Positions 1-10,949 of a DNA stretch of 64,000 nucleotides are shown here, one piece after another. The notes beneath the pieces are model-generated. The model was not told the origin of the DNA and did no database searches. It saw only the letters and a program-made list of their open reading frames with translations. The translations under genes were made by a program, and so were the position numbers. Numbering within the stretch: position 1 is the first letter of the stretch; every line of letters starts with the position of its first letter. This stretch comes from Bifidobacterium apousia. Its GTDB lineage: Bacteria > Actinomycetota > Actinomycetes > Actinomycetales > Bifidobacteriaceae. The stretch is from contig NZ_VMHK01000006.1 in the NCBI RefSeq assembly GCF_007559275.1, positions 58,802 to 122,801 of the forward strand, read 5' to 3'.

Positions 1-827
1 TGTTTAGCTGGCTTACAAGTGTAGTCTGCATACGACCATCACCAGCACAGGGGGCTTATGCAATCGTGTCTCTTCCTCGCGTCTTAAGGGATCCGCTGGC
101 GTAGCGAACACAACGCTCTCCCTTAGACCACGGGATCGGCTTTTGCCACTCTAGAATCATGTCCATATCCTCACAAGCAGGAACGAGTAATTTCGTTCCT
201 TCAAGCTTTCAACTTTGTTGTAGGCACAGACCGATATGGAGAACAATCCATGATTACTCCCATATCGGGCACTATCTGAGTAATCTCGTTTGAGATCGAT
301 ATGTTAAGGCCTAGAATGTGGCAGTCTTCAATCTGTGAATCACCTTTTCGTCAATGTCAGTGTTAGCTGCCTTTTATAGAACCCTTGCGCTGCATCCTTT
401 CCTTGCAGGATATATGCATGTGTGTCTTAATTTTGCTTCAATGATTCACTGCTAATACTGATTGTTGTTCGTATGCAAAGTCTAATTAAATCATGCAGAC
501 TTATAGAACCAAAATACGCTAAGTCCCCAGTTTACCTATAATGACCCTGTCAGCGTATTCTGGGATTCTTTTTTATAAAAAACACTAAATTAGCCTATAC
601 AAGCGTCCCTGTGACTAAGCTGATTGACATTTTCCGTACTAAAGCTATTTTGTACGAGACTTTTGGCGTTAAACAAAAAGTTAATTGATCACCAATAAAA
701 TCGCTTACGTAAGAATATACTTCTGTGACTTTCGAAAGGCTGTGTAAAAGGTTTGAAGTATTTCATGTCATGCTTGACGACGCCAGATCAAAAGATGACG
801 ATATTTCGCATGCACAATATCTTTCCT
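1..827. other. AT-rich stretch without recognisable gene
   Basis: I see no reading frame with codon use or motifs that I can defend in this 0.8 kb. It is visibly AT-rich compared with the core genes to the right and is followed by a broken gene, so it is probably further decayed accessory DNA. Confidence 0.5.
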
Positions 828-1619
828 TCAAGATGTAATCCGAGCGTTCAAATTACGAAGCCAATCGGTAAAAATATCCTTTATTATTGCTGGTCTATCA
901 AGGTGGAAAGCACGTCCTACTTTTGATATACACACAAACCCCGCTTCTTGCAGAGTGCGATAAAGAGAGAAAGCGTCTTGAAACCCAATCATATTGCCGT
1001 TTTGACCTGCAACGATTGTTGCTGAACTCTTGTAGGATTTAAATAATCTAAGGGCTCTTTTGCAAATCTAGTATTCACTGATACCGGACTACTTCGTTAC
1101 CAATGTTAGATTTCAACCTAGGTAGTATGTACTTTTTAAATAGGTTGAAGTTATCCTGACTCTCCAATACTGCAGTAGCTCTGTATGCAAAGAGTTCACT
1201 CTGGTATCTAAATCGGACATATGATAAACGGTTCTCTTGGGCAAAGTTCGTTTAGCTGTCTTCACCTCAGTTTCCGGTGCAATGTAAAAAGACTGATTCT
1301 ATTTGATCAGAAATTGTTCAATTAATGCTGTAACCAGGAAAGTACCAAATGAATAGTCTACAATTGCAAATTTGAGGCCACTGGATTCTTCTTCAACATA
1401 CTGAATTAAAAACTGAAGAACATCTTAGGCAAAGTTTATTACTCCAGCATCGCGGCTCGGCCCCATGCCAACCAAATCCATATAGTAGCTTTGCCATTTA
1501 TTGGTTTCATTGGCATATGATTCACACGGAATTAAGGAGTCGTGGCCTAAATGAAACCCATGAAGCGAAATAGTGGGAAAGCCTTTACTAATTTTATTGA
1601 TATATATATGTATTTTCAA
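828..1619 (-). pseudogene. alpha/beta hydrolase, degraded
   Basis: Reading the minus strand and allowing for frame changes gives a whole hydrolase of about 263 codons, the usual size. The start MKIHIYINKISKGFPTISLHG contains the LHG oxyanion-hole motif. A WQSYYMDLVGMGPS strand follows, then a nucleophile elbow DYSFGTF near 1345 (the family form is GxSxG, so the first Gly is lost). The last strand is TIVAGQNGNMIGFQDA and a degraded catalytic-His region is VGRAFHLD. Stops interrupt it at about 1425, near 1300 and near 1050, and the middle (ELFAYRATAVLESQD) lies in another frame. The gene is AT-rich and its codons look foreign to this genome, so it was probably acquired and then lost. The original substrate is unknown. 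Confidence 0.75.
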
Positions 1620-1732
1620 TACCTATGGTTGACTATCGTTTATCTTTCCTATAAGTGGGACAATCTAGTGCATAAGTCAGTAATCTACTATATAAGTTCC
1701 TCACTACAAATATTCTTAGATTTTACGGATTA

Positions 1733-2476
1733 TTATAAATATGATTGTACTAGCGTTTTTCTAGTAGTCGAGAACTTATCCGGCGGCAGGTCTCTCAGCC
1801 CATCCTCGGGAACAGTTTTCTCGTCCGTAGTATCGATCCTCTTTTCCTTAGGGAAGATCCTCTCATCGAATATTTGCTTTGAATACGTGAAGATAAGCAC
1901 TGTCAAGCATCCAGTAATCAGCCACCACAAAGCTTTATGGCCGACTGGAATTTCCGCAAGCTTCTTCAATGGTCTGACCATACAGATCATCAGGCAAGCA
2001 GGAACTGTGAAAATGAATCCTAACCCTGCATAAAAGCTGGTCCTAATAAACCAGTAAATATCTCCTTTAGTTAGCAAACTCCGAGTCGCAAGAACTGCAA
2101 CTACAACTTCAATAGCAACAATAAGACCCGAAATCCAAATAAAATCATCGAAAAAAGATAAAACTGTTCCGAAAATCTCAGAGTTTTCTTGTGCGAGTTT
2201 GTCAGTCTTAAGGATATCCCTCATTTCTTTGTCATACTGAGAAAGAATACTAAAGAAGAATATCAGAAAAAACAAATACAAGAAATGAAAGATATCCTCC
2301 AAAATCCAAGGAAAGGGAGGGCGAGGTGGATTTTTTGCTTTCACCAGCATAAGAACCTGGATAGCAAGAGGTATCAATGCCAAACTCGAAACACGTAATG
2401 CTATTTCTATCAATACCAACTCCATTCTAAATCTAGTATGAAGGAAATAGTCCGCAGAAACAGGCAGAAAAGACAT
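1733..2476 (-). CDS. hypothetical multi-pass membrane protein
   Basis: I do not recognise this 247-residue protein. It has about five hydrophobic segments: near residues 18-42, 60-80 (with many Phe), 105-130, 145-170 and 185-200. A charged cytoplasmic-looking tail of about 45 residues follows (KQIFDERIFPKEKR onward). A start at the Met at 2425 (MELVLIEIAL) is an alternative. A second open frame upstream (2433-2672) encodes MINVRREQKKLDFEKLK and a Gly run, then a hydrophobic stretch that could be this gene's true N-terminus; that would mean a frameshift near 2440-2500. AT-rich composition and lack of a family suggest horizontally acquired DNA. Confidence 0.45.
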   Translation of the reverse strand: MSFLPVSADYFLHTRFRMELVLIEIALRVSSLALIPLAIQVLMLVKAKNPPRPPFPWILEDIFHFLYLFFLIFFFSILSQYDKEMRDILKTDKLAQENSEIFGTVLSFFDDFIWISGLIVAIEVVVAVLATRSLLTKGDIYWFIRTSFYAGLGFIFTVPACLMICMVRPLKKLAEIPVGHKALWWLITGCLTVLIFTYSKQIFDERIFPKEKRIDTTDEKTVPEDGLRDLPPDKFSTTRKTLVQSYL

Positions 2477-2672
2477 AGCCTACAAAGAAGATGCGAAATA
2501 ATATGGTCTTGTAATTATCCTTAATCCGCCACATCCCCCCTCCCCCATAAAATCGCCGTCCAGTATCAACGGTAATAACCTTCAGCTTCTCAAAATCCAA
2601 TTTTTTTTGCTCCCTTCTAACATTTATCATACTAGCAAACTCCCATAAACCTTCAAGCATTATACAGACCAC
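2433..2672 (-). CDS. short ORF, possible displaced N-terminus of the next gene
   Basis: This 79-codon frame overlaps the start of the membrane-protein gene 1733-2476 in a different frame. It has a charged N-terminal half and a C-terminal hydrophobic stretch (ILFRIFFVGYVFSA). It may be a separate small membrane protein, or the broken N-terminal part of its neighbour. No family is recognisable. Low confidence that it is expressed as such. Confidence 0.25.
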   Translation of the reverse strand: MVCIMLEGLWEFASMINVRREQKKLDFEKLKVITVDTGRRFYGGGGMWRIKDNYKTILFRIFFVGYVFSACFCGLFPSY

Positions 2673-3963
2673 CGTGAAAAGAAAGTGGTGAGTGATGTCC
2701 TACCGATCTCTTTTGTTTAAAAGATCCATGGTTTTCAGTAGTTACTCGAGTGCATAACTTCCCTGCTTGGTGCTCTGCTCCTAAAGCCATCGCTGATATT
2801 AGCCTTATGGTTACTATTGTCAGTGGCTATTATTTTTTGATTGATCTGGCTTAGGATAATAGCTTCGGTTCACTGTTTTAGCCTATTGGAGTTTGGCGAA
2901 AGGGAGAGTTTATGGGTCGAAATATGTCCTCGATGTTTGAATCGAATACGTCCGCGAGGTGGAAGGCCAGTGGAAGTCAACAATTGAAATGGCCTTTTCG
3001 ATCGAAATGACCGTCTATCGAATTACTCCCAGTTTTTTTTTGATAGTTGTTCCTGAAACCAGCCATATTTCTTTCGTAGCTTTGCCATACAGTTATCCAT
3101 GATGGACGAACCTCCCAAATGCATACAATAGGACAAGGATCAAGGGCATCGATAACAGAGCACACACCAGCATGAGCGACCATTGATCAGCTTCCATTAA
3201 CTGGCCAGCAGGCAATCGACCGACACCAGTCCAAGGAAAACACGGCATGAAAGTTGCTCGGACTTTCCGTGCTAGTGGCTCTCTATTGTACTTTTCTGCA
3301 TACTGATTGGTTCCGGGCAAGATTATGGATCTACCAGAATGACCCACCAAAGGCTCACGGCTACGGGAAAGAGTACTACAGCCACCATATCAGGGCCTTG
3401 ATCAGCCACAGAGCGGTCTGTGACATGAAGCCAGACAGAATAATTCCCAGAAGAATGCTGCTCGCAAGGCTTGAAATCAAGGAGGCTGAGAGCACTGGCA
3501 TCGGACGAAAACCGAAACGAGCAGTACTAAGCGATCTGAGTCGGCAATCGGCTGCTGCTTTTCAGAAGCCAGGAGACTAGGCATTCGTTGGGGAATCATT
3601 CATAGGCATTTGCAAAACGATTGAGCGATCCAGCCGAACCTCAGAAGTCTTTGGAACGTGATTACATTTTGATTGCAATAAACCGATAGGTCGCAGATCC
3701 AATCACAGCTCAGGTCTAAAACACTGAGATTGTTTTGAAAATTGACGGGGTAACAATTCAGGCGGCTTTGGCTGTGTGCATGGTGTTTGGACGGTCCACC
3801 CCCTGATTCGGTTAGAACAGCACTGCTACCAAATTGTTCAAGGCGGAAAGTTCCAACTGGCCGAATGCCAGGTCGAGAGTTGGAGTTTCCTGCCCAATAC
3901 ATGGATAGCTTGTATTCTGCAATAGACAGGATCTCGAATGAATATCGGTGAGCGGATTGAACG
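2673..3963. other. degenerate region with membrane-protein remnants
   Basis: No intact gene is visible. On the minus strand two hydrophobic pieces in different frames look like remnants of a permease: PMPVLSASLISSLASSILLG (about 3400-3520) and QWSLMLVCALLSMPLILVLL followed by YAFGRFVHHG (about 3090-3190). They are separated by stops and the family cannot be named safely. On the plus strand around 3870-3955 a frame ending in SLYSAIDRISNEYR before a stop could be another gene tail. Confidence 0.3.
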
Positions 3964-5126
3964 CTATCTGATTAAGCTTTTTAACCTACGGCTCAATAAT
4001 TGGATGAGCGCACCGGCTGCGGGCAAAACAACTCCTACGAGGGCAACTCCGGTCCATCCCCAAATTGACAGGATTGGCGTCACTAAGGATGAGTCTATAG
4101 CACCAGTCGCGAAGTAGAGAGTGAGATACACGCTGCTGTAATTGTCGGACTGGGGTGGATCGATGGATACTACAGCAACCTGGTCGGCTGTTTGGGAACC
4201 GAAGCAACTGGCATCAAAGACTGCGAGACCTGTTACGCAAAGAACGGGATTGCCGATATCAATGAGCAGGATGGCCGCGCCGATTGCAGCTGCGATCAGA
4301 CAACCGATGACGACGACATGAGGACCGGGACGGTTGGTCAGGCTTCCGGCCCATCTGGTCATGAGCAACTCCAGGACCCCAGCGAGGCTATAGAGTCCAA
4401 TCTACGTAGGATTCAGACTGTAGTGGGTTTGGAGAGCGCTATTGAAAGGCCGAGTCAAACGAGATTGAAAGCAGAAACCCAGAGCATGCCGGTTGCGGAT
4501 GCCAGTCGAAGTGCTGGAGAGATGCGCAGCAATCGAGGAAGCGCTCGCAGAGTGGCAAAGTAGGAACCTTTGTTGCCGGTTTGTTCCTGATGCCTAGGCA
4601 ATACGATTGCGCAAAGCATGCCTGTCGCTACGAGCAGGGTTGCGAAGCAGGCGAGCATGCCGCGCCAGCCAAGCAAACTTGTCAGGGCTCCTCCTACAAA
4701 ACGGCTGAGAAGAATGCCAGCCGAATTTCCTGCGTGAACGATTCCTACTCGGTTGCCACGAACCTCGAGCGGTATGAATCGCCCGACGACGGAGACTGCT
4801 TCTGCAGCGACTGTGGAAGCTACCCCAACAAGTCCGAATACGCCTATCAGTACTCCTGCAGTGGGAGCGCTGGCTGCGGCGGCTGGCACGATGGCAAGTC
4901 CAGTCGGTTGAATGGGAACTAATCGACCTGACGAAAAGCGATCAGCTAACGGAACCAGTAGTACCAGTACGATAAGATACCCGGCCATCACAGCAGTGAT
5001 AATCTGTCCTGTCACAAATGCTGAAACGTCGAAGTCAGCGGCGATGCTGCCAAGTGTCGGTTGTACAGCATATTGTGTCGCTAGCGACGTGCCAGAAGCC
5101 AACGTAAGTGCTGTTGTCGCCAGCAC
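3964..5126 (-). pseudogene. MFS transporter, disrupted
   Basis: Two minus-strand pieces make one major facilitator transporter of the 12-TM DHA1 drug/sugar efflux type. The N-terminal part (4455-5126, GTG start) contains YLIVLVLLVPLADRFSSGRL, a degraded motif A loop, and helices up to about TM7. The C-terminal part is 3964-4368 (MTRWAGSLTNRPGP onward). At the junction the reading passes a TGA where Trp is expected (after SAFNLV), then a second stop and a frame change near 4400-4430. A frame change may also affect the very start: an upstream ATG at about 5188 opens another frame. It stands divergently to a TrmB-type regulator, also broken, a usual regulator-transporter arrangement. It is unlikely to give a working pump. 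Confidence 0.75.
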
Positions 5127-5290
5127 AGTGGTGATTGCACGGTTTCCGTGGTTCGATGTATCTTGCTGCTTTTTCTTCCGACGACGGATCAGTCATACAA
5201 GCACCGCCTCCGTTGCTTGAGCTCGCCCATATGCGTTGAAGATGGAAGCCGCGTTAACGGTAGTCATTATCTGCTAGTAACCGGCGGTGT

Positions 5291-5307
5291 CATTGCCAGG
5301 GGCAATG
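5291..5307. promoter_or_regulatory. inverted repeat in divergent intergenic region
   Basis: A perfect 7-bp palindrome, CATTGCC-agg-GGCAATG, lies between the divergent MFS and TrmB-type genes. The position suits an operator for the regulator. A looser pair of GGTAGT repeats at about 5363 and 5391 is a second candidate. Function is inferred from position only. Confidence 0.35.
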
Positions 5308-5430
5308 AAACTGATGTGTTCACTCATCTGCACCCCATTCTTTCAGCGATATACACCACCTCGGTAGTTAACAAAACACAACCACTGAGGTAGTACAAGT
5401 GCTGACTGATTGACTGGTGATATTGAGTAC

Positions 5431-6240
5431 GTGCCCAATACCACAAATCTCTTTTCAGCTCTCACCCGACTAGGCTTCAGCCGCTACGAAGCGAAGGCCT
5501 ACGTTGCCTTGGTTGACCAACCGCCGATGAACGGCTCTGAGGTAAGCCGTCTCACAGAAATGCCGCCATCAAAGATATAGGAACGCTGGCTCGCCTTGAG
5601 GCAAAGGGCGCTGTCCTGGTTTAACCATTTTCAACCAGTCCGATATACGACCGTATCGCCTAAGGATGTTCTCACCGTCCTCAAGGACAAGTTCGCAGCA
5701 GACCTGTTAACCGCTCAAGAAGAGCTTGCGGATTTGCCGGAGAATAGAGAACCGGGTCTGGTTTGGTCCCTGCACAGCCGCGATGCAATCGTGCAGAAGT
5801 CAATCTGGCTGATCAACGAGGCGAAGCACAGTGTATTCGCCGGGGTTTGGGATGGAAAGATGGACGATCTTGGGCCGCTGCTTGACAAAGCTGCCGTCCT
5901 AAATCTTGACGTGCGTGTCGCCATCTACAGCACCAGTACTTTGACGCACCCGCACACCTATGACATGAACGAATGCGGCGCCTCCGCCAGGTTGCGACTC
6001 TCTGGCCGACGTGTGGCTGTAGTGGTGGCCGATGATGATCACACCTTGGTTGCTTCTTTCGGTGACCGTACGCCTGACGAGGCCGTGCTTACCACCAACC
6101 CCGTAACCAGTTTGCCGGACGTCAAGTACATCAAGGCGGATATTTCCGGTCGTCTCATGATCAACGCCATAACTCCGCAGGCCCATCAAGACTTGTTGAA
6201 GACTCAGAACATGCAAGACATGCTTGTGCATGTCGAATAA
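5431..6240 (+). pseudogene. TrmB-family transcriptional regulator, disrupted
   Basis: The first piece (GTG at 5431 to a TAG at 5578-5580) encodes a typical TrmB winged-helix start, ALTRLGFSRYEAKAYVALVD followed by NGSEVSRL. The recognition half (GTLARLEAKGAVLV) continues in another frame after a frame change at 5575-5585. A further stop and frame change near 5620 lead into the C-terminal effector part, which is open from 5596 to 6240. That part has the phospholipase-D-like TrmB fold sequence (AIVQKSIWLINEAKHSVFAG). At least two lesions separate DNA-binding and effector domains. In relatives such proteins control the adjacent transporter; here the transporter is also broken. Confidence 0.75.
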
Positions 6241-6767
6241 TGGGTCTGCCCTTGAGCCATTGCTTTTAGACACAGTATTAGCCATTGATGGAGTGAAAAA
6301 GACTGGGTTTATGGTCAAGCAATTTTCGATTTACCAATCCTTCTGAAATCCAGGAAAGCTTGTCTGTACGTTGGGCCAATTGTTCCTGGTGGCTGCAGGA
6401 AAACAAACACTAAGATACAAAATTAATTGCATCTATATGGAACTTGTTTAATGCATTGCAGCAGTTGATTGAAGAATACCCTACAAAGGCACGAGCGCTT
6501 CCATAACCGTAGCTGACAATTTATAGTCTAGATATGTTTGCCAAATGCCGATAATTTTCTGTATCACGTAAATATCTATGGTTCGGGCATGATGGGGAGG
6601 GCATGCGATGCAAATTTGATCGCTCTGTAAAGGATATTGACCATTAATCTCGATACGGCTGTATCAGCAAACATTGAGAAATCCTCATGATTCTTTTTAA
6701 AGAGTCCAATCAGTTTATAAAGATAAGTTTGAGGAATAGCCCAAGAAGCTGCTGTTTACTATGAGGC
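6241..6767. other. intergenic region, nothing recognised
   Basis: About 530 bp without a supported gene, RNA or clear hairpin terminator. It presumably holds the promoter of the glycosyltransferase gene that starts at 6768. Confidence 0.5.
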
Positions 6768-7768
6768 ATGAACGCAACGAATATTCTCGAAAGAGACATT
6801 GCTAGGCAGTCCAATGTGCCTGGCAGGCGCTCTTCTGGCAGCGGGCAAATCCCAGAGGGTGAGGTTGATTCGCCTATCTACTACGGCAGCCCAGCCGCGG
6901 TCGACGCCGATATTGTCATTCCTATATATAACGAGGAAGTTCAGCTGGCTGACTCCGTATCCACCTTATGCAGCTTCCTGGATCGTCACGCCAGAGATCT
7001 GACACCCTTTAGCTGGAACGTCGTGATTGCGGACAATGCCAGCACAGATGCCAGTTGGCAGATAGCCAAGGCTTTGTGCGACTGGTGCCCCAACCAGGTT
7101 CGTGTCTTGCACCTCGTGAGAAAGGGCCGCGGGTACGCCCTGAAACAGGCCTGGCTCAGCTCCAGGGGGCAGTCGTCGCATATATGGACGTGGACCTATC
7201 CACTGACATCGGCTCTACGGGCAGCCTTATTCTTCCCCCGCTCCAGGGCGGGGCCGACATCGCCTTTGGCTCGCGTCTTATGCGGCAGTCTCAGGTCACT
7301 CGCTCCCCCAAACGTGAATTCATTTCGCGCACCTACAACCTCATGCTCCGCTCATATCTGGCGGTCTCCTTCCATGATGCCCAGTGCGGTTTCAAGGCCA
7401 TTACTGCCCAGGCTGCACATGTCCTGCTGCCGCAGGTGAAGGATGACGAGTGGTTCTTCGATACGGAGCTGCTTGTGCGTGCCCAGCAGGCCGGGACGAC
7501 CATGTTGGAGCTTCCAGTCCGCTGGGTGGAGGATGCCGGCTCGACTGTCGATATTCCAGACACGGTGAAGAAGGATCTGGAAGGCATGCACCGGGTCAGG
7601 GAGGGTATGGAGGCCCGAGAGGTCGAGGGGCTTCGCGTCGACCTGGACTCCCCTGCCGTTTGGGATCAGATCCGCCAGCATGAGTTGCGCGGATCCCTCT
7701 TGCCCGCAAAAGAAAAGGATTCGCATTCACGTATGCAGAATCCAGGTAAAGAAGCTGCCGCTTGTTGA
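6768..7768 (+). pseudogene. GT2-family glycosyltransferase, frameshifted
   Basis: Two overlapping frames form one family 2 (dolichyl-phosphate-mannose-synthase-like) glycosyltransferase. The first frame has the nucleotide-binding DIVIPIYNEE at about residue 48 and the VVIADNASTD strand. The second frame, entered around 7150-7180, carries the DxD motif (AYMDVDLSTD) and the acceptor part (DAQCGFKAITAQAAHVLLPQ, DDEWFFDTELL, WVEDAGSTVD). The homologous reading leaves frame one at YALKQAWL and enters frame two at AYMDVD, so one net shift is enough. Such enzymes make the polyprenyl-phosphate sugar used by the GT39 enzyme encoded next, which is also broken. Confidence 0.8.
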
Positions 7769-7875
7769 GCGGCTGACAGCAAACGAAATCTCATACAGAA
7801 AGAGCAAACTTCACCTATCATGAACGCTTCATTGGCTTCTAATAGCTGCTATGGCTTTTCCCCGTATTCACAGGC

Positions 7876-10178
7876 TTGCAAAATCCGCCACAATCGACAA
7901 GCGCAGATGCAGTCGCTGATGAGCACGCTTCCCGCGCGTATATCCTGCCGCGACGGACTCGTGGAGACTGGGTGGCACTGGGAGCTATGCTACTTGCGGC
8001 CTGTGCAATATTCTTCATCAACCTTACGGCCTCCGGGTATGCCAATGAGTTTTATTCGGCTGCGGCCCAAGCAGGCTCGGTCAGCTGGAAGGCGTTTCTC
8101 TGGGGGTCCCTGGACTCAGGGAACGCCATCACCGTGGACAAGCCACCGGCAGCCCTCTGGCTGATGGCACTTTCCGTGCGCATCTTTGGTCTGAATTCCT
8201 TTACCATCCTCCTGCCGGAAGCGCTGATGGGGGTGGCGACCACCTATCTGCTCTATGCCACCGTGCGTCGTTACTGGGGCAACTGGGCGGGTATTGTCAG
8301 CTGTTTCATCTTCATGCTCACTCCGGTAGCCGCGCTCATGTTCCGCTGCAACAACCCCGATGCCTTGCTGGTCTTATTGATGACCGGTGCCACTCACGCG
8401 CTCCTCAGATCCCTGGAGTATGTCAACCATCCTTCTGGCAATCGAAAGCGTACCTGGTGGATGGTCCTGGCCGGGGCTCTGATCGGGTTTGGCTTCCTTA
8501 CCAAGCAACTACAGGTGCTGCTCGTACTGCCTGGCTTTGCCCTGGCTTTTCTTCTGACCTCACCAACAGGCATGGTTCGTCGCATCCTGGATTCACTGGC
8601 TGCCATTATTTCCATGATCGTCGCCGCTGGCTGGTGGGTTCTGCTGACGGTCGTCGTGCCTGCCGGCGACAGACCTTATATAGGCGGCTCCCAGCGCAAC
8701 TCCTTCCTTGAGCTCACTTTCGGCTACAACGGTTTCGGCCGCTTGACCGGCAGCGAAGAAGGATCCGTCATACCCGGCCACGGCCATGAAGGATGCGGCA
8801 TGCCGGCTGGTGGCGTTCGCAGGGGCGGCAAGTGGGGCCAGACTGGCCTTAACCGTCTGTTCAGCGGCGAGTTTGGAACGCAGATTTCCTGGCTGGCTCC
8901 TCTGGCTTTCGCAGGCATTGTCATCAGCTTGCTGGTTATCGGCAGAGCTGTCCGTACAGATGTACGCAGGGCCAGCGTCATTGCTTTCGGAGGTTGGCTG
9001 ACCGTCACCTGGCTCGTTTTCAGCTTTATGGCCGGCATTTTCCACCAGTACTACACCGTGGCTCTGGCCCCTGCCCTGGCTGTTCTGGTGGCTATCGGGG
9101 CATTCAGTCTGTGGATCGCCCGGGACAAGCTCTGGGCCAGGATCGTCACGCCGATTCTTATCGCCTTCACGACCTTCTGGGATTTCAGTCTGGCAGGTCG
9201 CTCCTAGTGGCTCCCCTGGCTCAAGTGGGCCATCCTCATAATCGGTCTCATGAGCGCTCTCGGGTTTGCTTTGGCTGGGCTGTTGCGAATACGGCGACTC
9301 GCTCTTGCTGCCCTCATTCTCTCAGTCGTAGGGCTCATGGATGGCCCTGCTGCATGGACGCTGTACACCGTATCCCAAGGACACATGGGATCAACGTCCT
9401 GGCCGGTCCCAGTCTGACTTCAGGGAGCATGGGTGGCGGCCCCGGTGGTATGCCCGGGGGTGCTCCTGGTGGTGGCCAACCCGGCGGTGGCCAGGCGGGC
9501 GGCATGGCACCTGGCAATATGCAGCAAGGCATACCTGGTGGTGACGGCGGTCCCATGGGCTCATATCAAATGGGTCAAGACCCGACGGATCAGCTGGGAC
9601 AGCCGAGCAAGCAGGGCCAGATGCCCGGCGGTAGTTCGGATAGTCAACAGCCTCCCAGCATGGGTTCTCAAGGACCAGGTCCCATGGGCCAGGATTCCTC
9701 GGGTTCACATGAGGAATCCAGCACTTCGGGTGTGCTTTCCGTGCCATCACAGCGCAGGGGCAAATCTGGATTCCATGATGGATCAGAAGGAGAAAGGATG
9801 AAGGGAGGAAGTCTGCTTGGTGGAGGCCGGTCCAGTTCCAAGATCGTCGCCAAGCTGGAAAAGGCATCCGATTCCTATCGCTGGGCTGCTGCCACGACAG
9901 GATCCCAGCAGGCAGCGGGCTATCAGCTGACTTCTCAAAAGCCAGTCATGGCCATTGGCGGGTTCAATGGTTCCGACCCCTACCCCAGCTTGGAACAGTT
10001 CAAGCAGTACGTGAAGGAAAAGCAGATTCATTACTACATAGCCGGTGAGATGGGCGACCATCAGATGGGAGGTTCCGACACTGCCACGCAAATCTCGCAG
10101 TGGGTGGCCAAGCACTACACCGCAACCACGATTGATGGCGTCACTGTGTATGATCTGACCCAGCAGCAGGCCAGCTGA
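7876..10178 (+). pseudogene. GT39 (ArnT/PMT-type) membrane glycosyltransferase, disrupted
   Basis: The N-terminal frame (7876-9207) has about nine membrane helices. It carries the family's early loop acidic region (YANEFYSAAAQAG, VDKPPAALW) and NNPDALLVLLMTG. An in-frame TAG at 9205-9207 interrupts it and the same frame continues with WLPWLKWAIL. A frame change near 9400-9420 then leads to the Gly/Pro/Met-rich linker (9420-9700) and the C-terminal soluble domain (KPVMAIGGFNGSDPYPSLEQ), open to 10178. In full it would be about 767 codons, normal for bifidobacterial YkcB-like proteins, which transfer sugar from a polyprenyl phosphate to envelope targets. Two independent lesions make a full product unlikely. 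Confidence 0.8.
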
Positions 10179-10949
10179 GCGGTGGGAGTAGCTCTTGTCT
10201 AAGAGTTACTCTCACGTTGTGTTGTGAACAATACATCTACTATAGGTCTGAAGTTCGAATCTTTACGTGAAAGTAATAAACTTCCTACTCCTTGAATAGA
10301 AGGACTTGATCAATCCCTAATGAAGTTAACATGTTTTCAGTAAACCTTGCATCAATATAATTAACTTGTACTGTGGTATTGTTTCCGTTTTCAGGAAACG
10401 TTCCTTTCTGCATCCTGTTTTCATCGATAGGATGTTATAATTATAATTCAATATTTTTAAGTATTTAGATTTTTAACCGCGGCAGATTATTTATTGTTTG
10501 CTGTACCAGATAAAAAAGAGCGCTCTATCAAATATAAACCGTAGAGCTATCTTCTCATGTAACTAAATTAAGCAAGTCAGCTAAGAAGAGACTAGCTCTA
10601 GGTCATGTATAGCAATTACAATATCATACATGTTTTACGATAAAAATCTCGATTACTGAGTGCTATGCACGCTATAGCTACATCTTAAGTGTCTATTAAA
10701 TATAGATTAGTACTAACTAAACAACCTCTAACTTTTGCAATGTCATAAAAGATATAGCAGAGTATCCACACACAAATGTCAAGCGTGTGTATCTGTTATT
10801 GATATTTAGAAAACGTAATTCTAGCCACACAATTATTTATTGGCAATGTATAAACAGGACAAAATACTTCGGCGTGGTCGTTTAGTCCTTTCCTTTTGCT
10901 ACGCTGCGCCAAATCAATCATAAATGGTTGTACTCTGTGATGATAACTT
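10179..10949. other. AT-rich intergenic region
   Basis: Roughly 770 bp with no supported gene. It is strongly AT-rich and has small palindromes such as GTTTCC-gttttca-GGAAAC near 10381-10399, but no structure I can assign. Confidence 0.5.

Noticed and set aside
9420..9700. Gly-rich stretch as a possible collagen-like or silk-like gene on either strand.
   Set aside because: It is the known low-complexity linker of GT39 proteins in this group and belongs to the broken transferase gene.
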